A DNA stretch of 64,000 nucleotides from UBA1573 sp034005165 (GCA_034005165.1 JAVEVE010000001.1:434001-498000); one strand, 5' to 3'. Numbered from the stretch's first letter, positions 44,708-54,136 are shown. Program-made: numbers and translations. Notes: generated by a model from the sequence alone, not told the origin.

Positions 44708-45010
44708 ACTAAAACCTCATATTTGTTATGAATAAACATTGAGGCCTGATTACACCCTGCGACAGCCTGACGCAAGAAAAATTTATGAAAAAAATAAAAG
44801 TAACTTGGGAATAGCCAAATTTCGCTATTTTACTTGGGAGTCGGCCAGAAAAACCATACCCCGAAGGCTACAATAGCTATAAAAATCAGCTTGCCAATTA
44901 TCAATTTTATGAAAAATTTTTTGTCCATAAGAACAAAATACACGAACGGATGACAAAAACAATAAGCCTTGTTACTCTCTGCTCCCACAATAGAAGAGAT
45001 ACTATAAAAG
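44708..45010. other. 303-bp intergenic region, holds one tiny candidate gene
   Basis: A+T-rich divergent promoter space between the 163-aa gene and the BPL_N-like gene. The only coding candidate is the 32-residue membrane peptide listed separately. No hairpin or repeat stands out. Confidence 0.5.
44830..44928 (-). CDS. Possible 32-aa single-span membrane peptide
   Basis: The minus-strand frame from ATG 44928 encodes a short peptide with a lysine-rich start (MDKKFF), one hydrophobic span (about 7-27) and the end FFWPTPK. The composition is that of a small inner-membrane protein. There is no clear Shine-Dalgarno, and a TA-rich region can yield such frames by chance, so this is a weak call. A longer frame with an upstream start overlaps the next gene and is not favoured. 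Confidence 0.3.
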   Translation of the reverse strand: MDKKFFIKLIIGKLIFIAIVAFGVWFFWPTPK

Positions 45011-45790
45011 ATGACGCAAAAAATGACGCCGCCTCTGACAAAAAAGGTTGCCCTTCTGACAGCGCATGGTTTGTCTAAATTCGGCTTTGAAAACACATTC
45101 GCTTCCATAATGTCGATTAAGCCGAACCATCTCCATCCGGAAGTTCTAAGCGGCTTCGATATGCTGATTCTGCCGGGAGTATGTGGAGAAGAAAGTCCCT
45201 ACCCGGAAATTCTATCGGATAGAAAAGCTGGATTTATAAAACAAGCTGTTGAACAGAATGGACTAATTGTTCTCGCCTTTTGCGCTGCGGCCTATTATTT
45301 GTGCGACAGGATTGAGTATACAAAGCGGGACAATACAACCATAAAAATGGATGGTCTGGGATGGGTTGAGGCAACCGCAAAACACGCATTCGCCCACATC
45401 ACAAGACAATCGGAAACACCGGATAAGAATCCGGATAAAAGTAAAGACTACATTTTGGCTGAGCTAAATGTCGAGAATATCGCTCATCCGCTCAGGTCAC
45501 TCAACATCAACGGCCCAACTCTACTTCTGTCCGAAAAGGAAAAAGGCCTCAGCGAGACTTTCATAAAATATGCCTCCATAGAAGGAGCGGCAGGACTTGT
45601 GAAATCATGCGGGAAAGGGAAACTTATCCTGTTGGGTGTCCACCCGGAATTCCCGCTGGCTCATCAGCTTCTTCCTGAATCTTTCGCTGCCTATTCACAA
45701 GACCATACGACCCTACTGGAAATTATTGCCCAAAAAACCGGCATCCATCCGCACCCGCCGATAGATCAAAGAATCTTGTCCTATGCATAA
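45011..45790 (+). CDS. BPL_N-like class I amidotransferase-fold protein
   Basis: A 259-residue protein resembling the N-terminal domain of eukaryotic-type biotin-protein ligases (BPL_N), a DJ-1/glutamine-amidotransferase fold. MLILPGVCGEESPYPEIL and the nucleophile elbow LAFCAAAYYLC (Cys 91), then LLGVHPEFPLAH near the end, mark the fold. No biotin ligase domain is attached. The next gene begins inside its last codons (8-bp overlap), and trmFO follows, so three genes form one unit. Function unknown. Confidence 0.78.
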   Translation: MTQKMTPPLTKKVALLTAHGLSKFGFENTFASIMSIKPNHLHPEVLSGFDMLILPGVCGEESPYPEILSDRKAGFIKQAVEQNGLIVLAFCAAAYYLCDRIEYTKRDNTTIKMDGLGWVEATAKHAFAHITRQSETPDKNPDKSKDYILAELNVENIAHPLRSLNINGPTLLLSEKEKGLSETFIKYASIEGAAGLVKSCGKGKLILLGVHPEFPLAHQLLPESFAAYSQDHTTLLEIIAQKTGIHPHPPIDQRILSYA

Positions 45791-46226
45791 TAAGACTATC
45801 AGGCTTCGCCCCCATCATTTTCTATGCATGCTCACCTATATCGGAAAAGGATATAGCAAAGCCTTCATCGAAAATTTTTCTATGCTGACAGAAACAATAA
45901 ACCAGAACAAGATAACAGCACTGGTTGTTGAAGGCCCTGACGATATCTGCGCTCCACGCCTTTGTGATCCGTGCGACACATCTTGCCATTGCCTTGATGA
46001 CCGTCATGAGACGATTGACCTTTTGGCACTTGCAGATCTCCGGAAAATAGAAACCCTCGAAAAGATTGAGTTTGATCAGGAAGTAGATTTATCAACCAAG
46101 CTAATTTCAACGCTGAGGCATCACTTTAAAGAGGGAAAAATCCGTTCAGCCTGTACGCAATGCGAATGGGTTGATTTATGTAGCGAAATCGCTAAAAACA
46201 ATTTCGAGGATACAAAATTGAAATGA
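45783..46226 (+). CDS. DUF1284 protein
   Basis: A 147-residue protein of the DUF1284 family, with RLRPHHFLCMLTYIGKGYS at 8-26 and GPDDICAPRLCDPCDTSCHC around residues 50-70. Nine or so cysteines, many in pairs, plus the N-terminal His-His suggest a metal or Fe-S site. It overlaps its upstream neighbour by 8 bp and trmFO by 4 (ATGA). The tight coupling implies a shared role with the BPL_N-like protein; nothing more can be said. Confidence 0.82.
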   Translation: MHNKTIRLRPHHFLCMLTYIGKGYSKAFIENFSMLTETINQNKITALVVEGPDDICAPRLCDPCDTSCHCLDDRHETIDLLALADLRKIETLEKIEFDQEVDLSTKLISTLRHHFKEGKIRSACTQCEWVDLCSEIAKNNFEDTKLK

Positions 46227-47569
46227 CGACAAAACCCATTCACATCATCGGCGGCGGCATGGCCGGAACAGAAGCTGCATGGCAAGCTGCCAATATGGGC
46301 GTGCCCGTCATCTTGCACGAAATGCGCCCGCACACCAAAACACCTGCGCACCAGACCGAGGGGCTAGGGGAACTGGTCTGTTCGAATTCTTTTCGTTCGG
46401 ACGATAAAGAATATAATGCCGTAGGACTTCTTCACGAAGAAATGCGCATGCTAAACTCCCTGATGATGCAAATGGCTGCCAAACACGCAGTTCCGGCAGG
46501 CGGTGCCTTGGCTGTTGATCGGGACGCCTATTCCGACAGTATTACCAAAACGATGGAAGACCATCCACTAATCACCATCGAACGCGGGGAAATCTCTGGC
46601 CTCCCGCCGGAAGACTGGGACTCGGTCATCATAGCAACCGGCCCGCTCACATCCCCTGCACTCTCCACGGCCATTAAAGAAATTACCGACGAAGACTCTC
46701 TGGCTTTCTTTGATGCCATTGCGCCGATTGTCTATAAAGACTCCATCAATATGGATGTCGCGTGGTATCAATCCCGCTATGATAAAGAAGGCCCCGCAGG
46801 TACAGGAAAAGACTATATTAACTGCGGCATGAACAAAGAACAATATCTAGCATTCTACGAAGCCCTGACCTCTGCCGAAACAACTGAATTCAAGGATTGG
46901 GAAAAAGATACACCCTACTTTGAAGGCTGTATGCCTATCGAAGTCATGGCATCCCGTGGCATAGACACCCTACGTTACGGCCCGATGAAACCCGTCGGCC
47001 TCACCAACCAGCATGATATGTCGCGCCCCTACGCTGTTGTCCAGCTTCGTCAGGATAATGCATTGGGTAGCCTCTATAACATCGTAGGTTTCCAAACCAA
47101 GATGAAATACGGCGCGCAAACCGAAGTTTTCAAAATGATCCCGGGTCTGGAGAATGCAGAATTTGCACGCCTGGGCGGTATTCACCGCAATACCTTTATC
47201 AATTCTCCACGTGTGCTGAATAATCGCCTGCAACTGAAAAATATGCCGCGACTGCGTTTTGCAGGACAAATCACAGGCTGTGAGGGATATGTTGAATCTG
47301 CAGCCGTAGGCCTTATTGCAGGCCGCCTTGCCGCGTCTGAGCGTCTGGGAAAAGACATGATGATGCCACCTGCAACGACAGCACTTGGCGCAATTATCGC
47401 TCACATCACGGGCGGCGCTGATGAAAAGACATTCCAACCGATGAATGTAAATTTCGGACTATTCCCTGAAATAGATGCTCCGAAAAGAATCAAAGGACGC
47501 GATCGCAAAAAACTTCTTTCTGACCGTGCTCTTGTTGATATTGCCGACTGGATTAAAACATTAGGCTAG
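46223..47569 (+). CDS. trmFO: Folate-dependent tRNA (uracil-5-)-methyltransferase
   Basis: FAD enzyme of 448 residues that methylates U54 of tRNA with methylene-tetrahydrofolate as carbon donor, in place of SAM-dependent TrmA. The FAD loop HIIGGGMAGTEAAWQ begins at residue 7, LVCSNSFRSD holds the first catalytic Cys, and EGCMPIEVMASRG the second. The C-terminal TGCEGYVESAAVGL and FGLFPEI are typical. It starts within the DUF1284 stop. Its last 9 bp overlap the convergent membrane-protein gene. Confidence 0.97.
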   Translation: MTTKPIHIIGGGMAGTEAAWQAANMGVPVILHEMRPHTKTPAHQTEGLGELVCSNSFRSDDKEYNAVGLLHEEMRMLNSLMMQMAAKHAVPAGGALAVDRDAYSDSITKTMEDHPLITIERGEISGLPPEDWDSVIIATGPLTSPALSTAIKEITDEDSLAFFDAIAPIVYKDSINMDVAWYQSRYDKEGPAGTGKDYINCGMNKEQYLAFYEALTSAETTEFKDWEKDTPYFEGCMPIEVMASRGIDTLRYGPMKPVGLTNQHDMSRPYAVVQLRQDNALGSLYNIVGFQTKMKYGAQTEVFKMIPGLENAEFARLGGIHRNTFINSPRVLNNRLQLKNMPRLRFAGQITGCEGYVESAAVGLIAGRLAASERLGKDMMMPPATTALGAIIAHITGGADEKTFQPMNVNFGLFPEIDAPKRIKGRDRKKLLSDRALVDIADWIKTLG

Positions 47570-48172
47570 GTTCTTGTCCGTAAAATTCATAGACTTGAAC
47601 ATACTGGTCAAGTCCGGGCGCACTATTTTCAAGTCATACGCTGCTTCATGCAGATCAGGATGAATATGAACATAAGGATCAATATGAATTTGATCTGCCA
47701 AATTAAGGGCAAAGACACTGGCGACCTCAATAGAGAACACATGAAAAAGATCAAGGATCAAAGCATCTTCTGTGATCGTACGATCCATAAAAAGCTGAAC
47801 CATATAGCCTTTATAATCTCTATCTTCATATGAATGAGTACGAAACGGGACAATACAAATAAAATCTTTTAAAGCAAAATGATAGACGCGCGGCGCAGAG
47901 GAATGCCATAGCTTCAGTGGGGCATATCTCCATACAGAAACACGATCTTTATCGATGGTATATTTCGCAATATTTCTGGAATGCCTGCCCGGCAATAGAA
48001 AGAAAACATAACACCCAATAAAGAACAAAGATGCAATATCTGAAAATCTATTCGGAGAAACAAGTCCTGACAAAGCAAATAATACTGATAAACATACCAA
48101 ATAAAGACCTGACTTGGACTTGTCCCAAGTATAAGGAATCTGTGGTTTTGATTTGTCATTGAAGAGTGTCAT
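47561..48172 (-). CDS. Hypothetical membrane protein, 203 aa
   Basis: Not recognised. Two hydrophobic spans lie close together near the N-terminus (about residues 23-41 and 46-62), followed by a cytoplasmic or periplasmic domain of about 135 residues rich in aromatic residues and His (HIDPYVHIHPDLHEAAYDLK near the end). This layout is like small proteins with a PH-like or DUF2244-type soluble part, but I see no firm match. It lies 15 bp downstream of the phytoene-synthase-like gene on the same strand and may be cotranscribed. Confidence 0.65.
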   Translation of the reverse strand: MTLFNDKSKPQIPYTWDKSKSGLYLVCLSVLFALSGLVSPNRFSDIASLFFIGCYVFFLLPGRHSRNIAKYTIDKDRVSVWRYAPLKLWHSSAPRVYHFALKDFICIVPFRTHSYEDRDYKGYMVQLFMDRTITEDALILDLFHVFSIEVASVFALNLADQIHIDPYVHIHPDLHEAAYDLKIVRPDLTSMFKSMNFTDKNLA

Positions 48173-48187
48173 ATTGTAAGAGTCGCC

Positions 48188-48940
48188 TTAGAAAGAATTC
48201 ATCCAAATTCTCAGCTCCTTAAACGGAACAGGTCGGATATGAAACGGATCATATCCTGCATCCTTAATCCGCTCGAGATATAAGCTGGACAAAGCCCAGA
48301 TTGCTCTGGAATATTTATCTCCTGCCTTGGATGGAATTTGAAAATCAAGGAGTCCCCGAACAACATCCAGTAACTGACACGAATGGGGCTTGATATCGGA
48401 AATATTTAACTTCGGCATCATTACATACCCAAAACTCCCGTGGAATGGTACGGCACGCACCAATCCGGTCAAAGAATATAATCGTGTTAAATCCTGCCTC
48501 TCACCTTGAACAGTTTGAAGAATTTTTTCTTTTATATTCATCAATCCCCCCTGAGTTCCATCAATATAAGACAACAACTCTTCAGCATCTTCAGGAGACC
48601 GCCCGAGAAACTCCAACTCACGCGCAGATAAAATTCTATCAAAATCTTTAAAAGACAATCCATACGCGGGAATGATATCCGACAAAAATGCCAAAACAGG
48701 GTGCACTACTGATCGACCGCCCTCACAAATACGGCATATCTCGTCCCGCCACCATTGTAACCTGATCATACCCATATGAGGCTCGCGCACCTCTTCACGG
48801 ATGCGGGAAATCTCGGCATTCCATAAATCAAGCGTCTGGATAGCCGCCCTGACAGACATCGGCGTAAATAAAGATAAAAACGCCCGATCCGCATCAAGTT
48901 CTTTTAGAGCTGTATATAAGTGCAGTTGATTATTTTCCAT
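48188..48940 (-). CDS. Squalene/phytoene synthase-like protein (NDUFAF6 type)
   Basis: A 250-residue all-helical protein of the isoprenoid synthase fold. RLQWWRDEICRICEG near residue 60 is the most conserved part and matches the NDUFAF6 branch; the two DxxxD motifs of true phytoene synthases are not both present, so prenyl-transfer activity is doubtful. In alphaproteobacteria this gene often follows the secDF/Mth938 group and NDUFAF6 homologues assist respiratory complex I assembly in mitochondria. Here sodB lies between it and that group. Confidence 0.82.
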   Translation of the reverse strand: MENNQLHLYTALKELDADRAFLSLFTPMSVRAAIQTLDLWNAEISRIREEVREPHMGMIRLQWWRDEICRICEGGRSVVHPVLAFLSDIIPAYGLSFKDFDRILSARELEFLGRSPEDAEELLSYIDGTQGGLMNIKEKILQTVQGERQDLTRLYSLTGLVRAVPFHGSFGYVMMPKLNISDIKPHSCQLLDVVRGLLDFQIPSKAGDKYSRAIWALSSLYLERIKDAGYDPFHIRPVPFKELRIWMNSF

Positions 48941-48993
48941 TTCCGTATAGGTTATAAACGGAATTTACAAAATTTGAAGAAGGAGATTTCACT

Positions 48994-49617
48994 ATGGCTT
49001 TCAAACTCCCTGACCTGCCCTACGCAATGGACGCACTTGTTCCCTACATGTCGGCAGAAACATTTGAATACCACCACGGCAAACACCATCTAGCCTACGT
49101 AAACAAAGCCAACGAACTGGCTGCCGGAACAGAATTTGATGAGATGTCTTTGGAGCAAGCCGCTGTATCTGCTAAAAAAGCAGGCAATCAGAAGCTCTTC
49201 AACCAGATTGGCCAAATCTATAACCACAATTTATTCTGGGAATCCATGGCACCGAATGGCGGCGGCAACAAAATGCCGGGTAATTTGGAAAAGAAAATCG
49301 CCGAGGATATTGGCGGATATGATGCTCTACGCAAAGCATTGCTAGATGCAGGAACCACCCAATTCGGATCAGGCTGGGCGTGGCTTGTTCTGGATAATGC
49401 AACAGGCAAGCTCGAAGTTACAAATTCAGGCAACGCAGAGACCCCTTTGACAGATGGTAAAACACCTCTTCTGACCTGTGATGTATGGGAACACGCCTAC
49501 TATATCGACTACCGCAACGCGCGCCCGAAATTCCTCGAGGCCTGGATTGATAATCTCGCCAACTGGGAACATGCTGCAAAGTTGCTTGAGCAAGGCCCTC
49601 TGAAAATCGCAGCCTAA
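48994..49617 (+). CDS. sodB: Superoxide dismutase, Fe type
   Basis: A 207-residue cytoplasmic iron superoxide dismutase. Metal ligands are in the YHHGKHHLAYV helix, YNHNLFWES, and DVWEHAYYIDY (Asp and His). The AQFGSGW-like stretch reads TTQFGSGWAWL, favouring Fe over Mn. A strong Shine-Dalgarno GAAGGAGATTT precedes ATG 48994. It is divergent from the phytoene-synthase-like gene and convergent with the Mth938-like gene. Confidence 0.96.
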   Translation: MAFKLPDLPYAMDALVPYMSAETFEYHHGKHHLAYVNKANELAAGTEFDEMSLEQAAVSAKKAGNQKLFNQIGQIYNHNLFWESMAPNGGGNKMPGNLEKKIAEDIGGYDALRKALLDAGTTQFGSGWAWLVLDNATGKLEVTNSGNAETPLTDGKTPLLTCDVWEHAYYIDYRNARPKFLEAWIDNLANWEHAAKLLEQGPLKIAA

Positions 49618-49634
49618 TTGAAAGAACATAAAAT

Positions 49635-49997
49635 CTATATTGGGATCAAGGCCGCAGCAACCCTGCGGCCTTCGCTTGTCAGAACATTATAAGTGCGACA
49701 AGCTGCAGGCGTGTCCATAACATCTACAGTAAATCCAAGCCCTTGAAACTTGGCGCGTCCGACCGGGGGTAACACAGAAAAACTTGCCCCTGCACCGATC
49801 AACAGAACATCAATATGCCCCGCAAGACTCTTGATTTGGTCGTTCACGTCCTGAAAAGATGACACAGTCCAATGACCGATAGTTTCTCCGAAAATAATAA
49901 CAGGATAATCGTACACCTGACCGTTGACCTTGAATTGGCCCTGCTTGTATGACTGGATCAATTTCAATTCGGTAGATACGAGCGGTGTAATATCCAT
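49635..49997 (-). CDS. Mth938/DUF498-domain protein (NDUFAF3-like)
   Basis: A 120-residue protein of the Mth938 fold, homologue of mitochondrial complex I assembly factor NDUFAF3. DVLLIGAGASFSVLPP followed by the LGFTVDVMDTPAACRTYNVL block is characteristic. It follows secF by 5 bp on the same strand, the normal alphaproteobacterial order. Both NDUFAF3- and NDUFAF6-like proteins are thus encoded within 2 kb. Its 3' end contains the hairpin at 49648-49675. Confidence 0.9.
   Translation of the reverse strand: MDITPLVSTELKLIQSYKQGQFKVNGQVYDYPVIIFGETIGHWTVSSFQDVNDQIKSLAGHIDVLLIGAGASFSVLPPVGRAKFQGLGFTVDVMDTPAACRTYNVLTSEGRRVAAALIPI
49648..49675. terminator. GC-rich hairpin at the sodB / Mth938 convergent ends
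   Basis: Ten-base stem AAGGCCGCAG/CTGCGGCCTT around a 5-base loop, about 30 bp after the sodB stop. It lies within the last codons of the convergent Mth938-like gene, so coding sequence doubles as a hairpin. The T run is short. Confidence 0.6.
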
Positions 49998-50002
49998 GAG
50001 AC

Positions 50003-50989
50003 TTAAACCTTAGCTCCGTCTTCAGGGGCATCATTGGAAGCCGCTTCATCTTCAGAGGCATCAGCATCTCCACGCTTGTCCGAATCTTCAAACTTGAAGT
50101 ACATCAAAGTCGATGACGCCACATAAACTGAAGAATAGGTCCCGATCACAATCCCGAAAATCATCGCGTTCACAAAGTCACGGATCACTTCTCCACCAAA
50201 CACCCAAAGAGCAATCAAGGACAGCAAAGTTGTAAAGGATGTATTCAATGTCCTCGCCATAGTCTGATTTACGGACATGTTAATAATGTCATACATCGGG
50301 GTCTTTTTGAATTTACGGCGGTTTTCTCGAATACGGTCAAAAACGATAACGGTATCATTGGTCGAATAACCGGCGACGAGCAATACAGCAGCAAGTGTCC
50401 CCAGATCAAAATTCATCCATAATAAAGAGAAGAGACCGACGACAGTCACAGTATCGTGAACCAGTGTAATAATGGCAGCCACACCGAACTGCCATTCGAA
50501 CCGGTACCAGATATAACCAAGAATAGCAGCGATTGTCAGAAGAAACGCAATCAAACCCGATTGCTTTAACTCATCACCGACTTGGGGACCAACATATTCG
50601 CTTCGGCGATACTCAACCTTGATATCAGACGAAGCATAAGATGCATCAATCGTTTCTCTGATCTTCTGGATTGCCTCCTTCTGCGCATCTTCACCGCCAT
50701 GCTGCTCGGGAACACGGATCATGATATCTTTAGCAGTTCCGAACTCCTGAATAGAGATGCTCCCCAACCCAAGTTCATTTAACTCAGAGCGCATTTTGGT
50801 CAAATCAGGAACATCTGGTGTCTGGATTTCCATCATAATTCCACCGGAGAAATCAATTCCGAAATTCAATCCTTTGGTCGCGATCAAACCGATGGACCCC
50901 AGAACCATAATTCCTGTAATGATAAACGCCAGATAACGACCTTTTACAAAGTCGATATTCAAATTATCTGCAAAATGAAACAAGCGCAT
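50003..50989 (-). CDS. secF: Protein translocase subunit SecF
   Basis: A 328-residue inner-membrane protein with six membrane spans that works with SecD to pull exported proteins using the proton gradient. DFSGGIMMEIQ follows the first span; the membrane part has GYSTNDTVIVFDRIREN and TLNTSFTTLLSL, both diagnostic. The C-terminal tail is acidic and Ala rich. It is preceded by secD with a 17-bp gap. Confidence 0.97.
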   Translation of the reverse strand: MRLFHFADNLNIDFVKGRYLAFIITGIMVLGSIGLIATKGLNFGIDFSGGIMMEIQTPDVPDLTKMRSELNELGLGSISIQEFGTAKDIMIRVPEQHGGEDAQKEAIQKIRETIDASYASSDIKVEYRRSEYVGPQVGDELKQSGLIAFLLTIAAILGYIWYRFEWQFGVAAIITLVHDTVTVVGLFSLLWMNFDLGTLAAVLLVAGYSTNDTVIVFDRIRENRRKFKKTPMYDIINMSVNQTMARTLNTSFTTLLSLIALWVFGGEVIRDFVNAMIFGIVIGTYSSVYVASSTLMYFKFEDSDKRGDADASEDEAASNDAPEDGAKV

Positions 50990-51006
50990 AATAGTATCCT
51001 TTTTTC

Positions 51007-52551
51007 TTATACCGGCAGGGCTTTGGGCTTGGTCGTTTTAAGCCAGATAACCAGCATCAAACGTGTCAGCATAATGGCAGAGAACAAAGATGTTGCAATC
51101 CCGATAGACATGGTCACGGCGAACCCTTTGATCGGGCCTGTTCCGACAGCATACAAGACAATACCGGCAATCAAAGTTGTCAAATTCGAGTCAATAATAG
51201 AGGCCATGGCTTTTTCGTAGCCTGTATCCATTGAGGATATAATGGAACGACCATTGCGGATTTCCTCACGAATACGTTCAAAGATCAGGACGTTAGCATC
51301 AACAGCCATCCCCATGGTCAGAACAATCCCTGCGATACCTGGCAATGTCAGAGTCGCCTGCAACATCGACAACAAAGCGATAATCAGGAACATGTTGACG
51401 AACAAGGCAATGCTGGCAAACACGCCGAACAAACGGTACGATGCGCACATAAACATAATAATCAGCAGAAATGCGACCAGTGTTGCAACTTTTCCGGCCT
51501 CGACAGAGTCACTTCCCAAAGACGGACCAACGGTTCGTTCTTCAACAATTTTGAGTGATGTCGGCAATGCGCCGGCGCGCAACAACAAGGAAAGGTCAGA
51601 AGCTTCCTGTACGGTAAAATTGCCGGTAATAACAGCATTCCCGCCGCAAATAGCTTCATTGATCCGCGGTGCGGTAATGATTTCACCATCAAGAACGACA
51701 GCAAAAGGCTTGTCAACATTATCGCGAGTTACATCACAGAATTTTTTTGCGCCTTTGGAACTCAAACGGAAAGACACGATCGGCGCACCATCCTGGAAAG
51801 TCGGATTTGCATCAACAAGATCTTCCCCGGTCATCAACGGACGACGATTAAGCGGTAATTTACTAGTCGGGTCTTCACGCATCGGCAAAGACGTGACATT
51901 CAATCCTTCCCCCGTCATGCTGACCAAATGGAATGTCAACTGAGCTGTTTTGTTCAGCAAGTCCTTAACACGTTCCGGATTCTCCATGCCCGGAAGTTGG
52001 ACAAGGATACGATCAGTCCCTTGGCGTTGGATAATCGGCTCTTTGGTTCCTGTCCCGTTTACACGGCGACTGACAACTTCAATCGATTGAGAAATGGTTT
52101 TATCGGTAATATCTTTAAGGCCTGATTCATCAAAATGAGCAGCTACAACCAAACCCTCTGTATCCAGAACCAGTTTTTCGTCAGCCTGACGGAATATCTT
52201 ACGCAAAGCAGAAACATCATCTTCGGATTTTAGCGTAACAGTCACGCCATCTTTGCCGCTTTCGATCTTGGTATAAGACAAGTCATCGGACTTCATCGTA
52301 CGACGTACATACTGTTCGACGTCATCAACACGTTTTTTGACAACACTCTCGATATCAGCCTGAAGCAGCAAATGCGCACCGCCCTGCAAATCCAGCCCCA
52401 ACGAGACAGACTTGGATGGCATCCAGCTCGGCAAAGATTGCTGCCACTGCGTGCGCGTTTCTTCAGATACAAAATTTGGTAATGTATATGCAAAGGAAAG
52501 AATGACGGTCACAAAGACCAACACTCGTTTCCAAAGAGGAATGAACATCAT
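51007..52551 (-). CDS. secD: Protein translocase subunit SecD
   Basis: A 514-residue translocase subunit. After one N-terminal span comes LGLDLQGGAHLLLQ, a large periplasmic P1 region (about 60-310), then five membrane spans with GMAVDANVLIFERIREE and the late TLIAGIVLYAVGTG. Its ATG overlaps the yajC stop as ATGA, and secF follows by 17 bp, so yajC, secD, secF and the Mth938-like gene form one operon. Confidence 0.97.
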   Translation of the reverse strand: MMFIPLWKRVLVFVTVILSFAYTLPNFVSEETRTQWQQSLPSWMPSKSVSLGLDLQGGAHLLLQADIESVVKKRVDDVEQYVRRTMKSDDLSYTKIESGKDGVTVTLKSEDDVSALRKIFRQADEKLVLDTEGLVVAAHFDESGLKDITDKTISQSIEVVSRRVNGTGTKEPIIQRQGTDRILVQLPGMENPERVKDLLNKTAQLTFHLVSMTGEGLNVTSLPMREDPTSKLPLNRRPLMTGEDLVDANPTFQDGAPIVSFRLSSKGAKKFCDVTRDNVDKPFAVVLDGEIITAPRINEAICGGNAVITGNFTVQEASDLSLLLRAGALPTSLKIVEERTVGPSLGSDSVEAGKVATLVAFLLIIMFMCASYRLFGVFASIALFVNMFLIIALLSMLQATLTLPGIAGIVLTMGMAVDANVLIFERIREEIRNGRSIISSMDTGYEKAMASIIDSNLTTLIAGIVLYAVGTGPIKGFAVTMSIGIATSLFSAIMLTRLMLVIWLKTTKPKALPV

Positions 52552-52976
52552 TTGGCGGATTTATCCTTTTTTGTTTTGGAATCGTCATTAGCGGCAGAAG
52601 ACATCGGAATATTGTCTTCATAACGGCCGACAATATAAGACCGCATCAGGGTAAGTTTGACGCCATTTCCGACATCAACACGAACTTCGTGGTCAGAAAC
52701 AATCTGGTCAATCGTGCCAATCAAACCGCCTTGGGTCAAAATCTTAGTCCCTTTTCCCAAACCACCGAGCATTTCAGCATGGGCTTTGAACCGTTTTTGC
52801 TGGGGGCGAACCATCAGCAGATAAAACAAAACACCGAGAATCAAAATCATCCCGATATTCATCATTAAAGCCTGGCTTTCGCTTGGCGGTTGGACTGCTG
52901 GAGTATCTGCTACAGTAGAAGCAACTGTTGTTGCAGTTGTTGCATCAGCAGCATGAGCGTCAGAAAAAAATGTCAT
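52548..52976 (-). CDS. yajC: Sec translocase accessory protein YajC
   Basis: A 142-residue single-span inner-membrane protein, longer than the enteric YajC because of an Ala/Thr-rich N-terminal extension (about 1-35) with signal-like HAADATTATT text. The hydrophobic span (about 40-62) leads to YLLMVRPQQKRFKAH, then GLGKGTKILTQGGLIGTI, the family core. First gene of the sec operon. Confidence 0.95.
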   Translation of the reverse strand: MTFFSDAHAADATTATTVASTVADTPAVQPPSESQALMMNIGMILILGVLFYLLMVRPQQKRFKAHAEMLGGLGKGTKILTQGGLIGTIDQIVSDHEVRVDVGNGVKLTLMRSYIVGRYEDNIPMSSAANDDSKTKKDKSAK

Positions 52977-53187
52977 AGTCTATCCTTTGGTAAACAATCA
53001 GGCCTATCAGGCACACTATATAGCGGAAACAGGCCGACTATAGTTTCCTATTGGGGAATGACAAGTAAATATTTACCAAAACTCCAGTTTATCCTTTAAT
53101 CTTTATCATGTTATACTGATGGAAGAAACTTGGGGGCATTGATTGCCCGAAAATTGGTCATTCAAGAATATAGGCAAGGAAAATAGC

Positions 53188-54093
53188 ATGGGTTTTTGGG
53201 GTAGAACGATCTTTGCTGGCAGCATTTTGGCAATCGCCACGTTAACGTCACTTTCCTCTGCCATGGCACAGGATGCATCAACCATCCAGAGCAAGTTCAT
53301 TATGACAACAGACATTAGTCTTTATGGGAACTATCTGACCTATAACCCCCAAAAAGATGCATATGATCTGGGGGTCAAATGGCCCGTAGAAAATCATCTG
53401 CAATGGAAGAAAATGAAGGAGTATTTTGAAATTCTTCCGAAAAGCAACGACCTCTACAATCCGGTTATTATGAAAGATCCCGAGGTCATTATCTTCATCG
53501 AGAACAATCCCGACCAGATTTCCGGAGAAGATGTCTACTTCTCTGCCGCTAAAAAGATTTTAAGGGTAAAAAGAACCCCTATAGATTCAAACTATAAAAA
53601 TACAAAAGATCTCTATGATTTTTTCAAACGGCAAATGCAAAGCAACAACCGGACCTATTCTTCAACCGAAAAAAATATCAACATCAATGAACAGGGACTG
53701 GTCGTTATTTTCAGAGGCAACACGACCCTGACCAACCCGAGTTGGGTCGTAACAGATCCTGAAGAAATCGAAATTTACATGCAACAAATCCAAAGCGTCA
53801 TAAGCAAGAAAGATAATGCTGTTATCGGCTTTGAACTACCAACCGAGGAGAATAGTTTCGACAACCTGAACACATTCATGGTTTATACAAACCTGAACGG
53901 CACGGACACGAAACTGATTAGTATCAACGAATTCGGACGCATGAGATCAACCCGCATCAGGCTGGATGGCTATAGCTACGAAGATGAGCGGGATTTCTTC
54001 AAAACCTTCCTCGCACAAGCACATGATGAAAAACGACTTGTTGAAGAAAGTCAGGAAAAACTGAAACACTACCAACATCAGTCTGACTTCTAG
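53188..54093 (+). CDS. Secreted hypothetical protein, 301 aa
   Basis: Not recognised. ATG 53188 with AAGGA upstream gives a 301-residue protein with a clear signal peptide (about 1-28, ending SSAMA). The mature part is hydrophilic, rich in Asn, Lys and aromatic residues, contains no cysteine, and ends with a Glu/Lys/Gln-rich helical tail. Strand-rich text in the first half suggests a beta domain. Single-gene unit between yajC (divergent) and the LysM/M23 gene (convergent). Confidence 0.75.
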   Translation: MGFWGRTIFAGSILAIATLTSLSSAMAQDASTIQSKFIMTTDISLYGNYLTYNPQKDAYDLGVKWPVENHLQWKKMKEYFEILPKSNDLYNPVIMKDPEVIIFIENNPDQISGEDVYFSAAKKILRVKRTPIDSNYKNTKDLYDFFKRQMQSNNRTYSSTEKNININEQGLVVIFRGNTTLTNPSWVVTDPEEIEIYMQQIQSVISKKDNAVIGFELPTEENSFDNLNTFMVYTNLNGTDTKLISINEFGRMRSTRIRLDGYSYEDERDFFKTFLAQAHDEKRLVEESQEKLKHYQHQSDF

Positions 54094-54136
54094 GATTACC
54101 CAACCTGATAGAACTATGTCAGGTCAATCAGAATAA

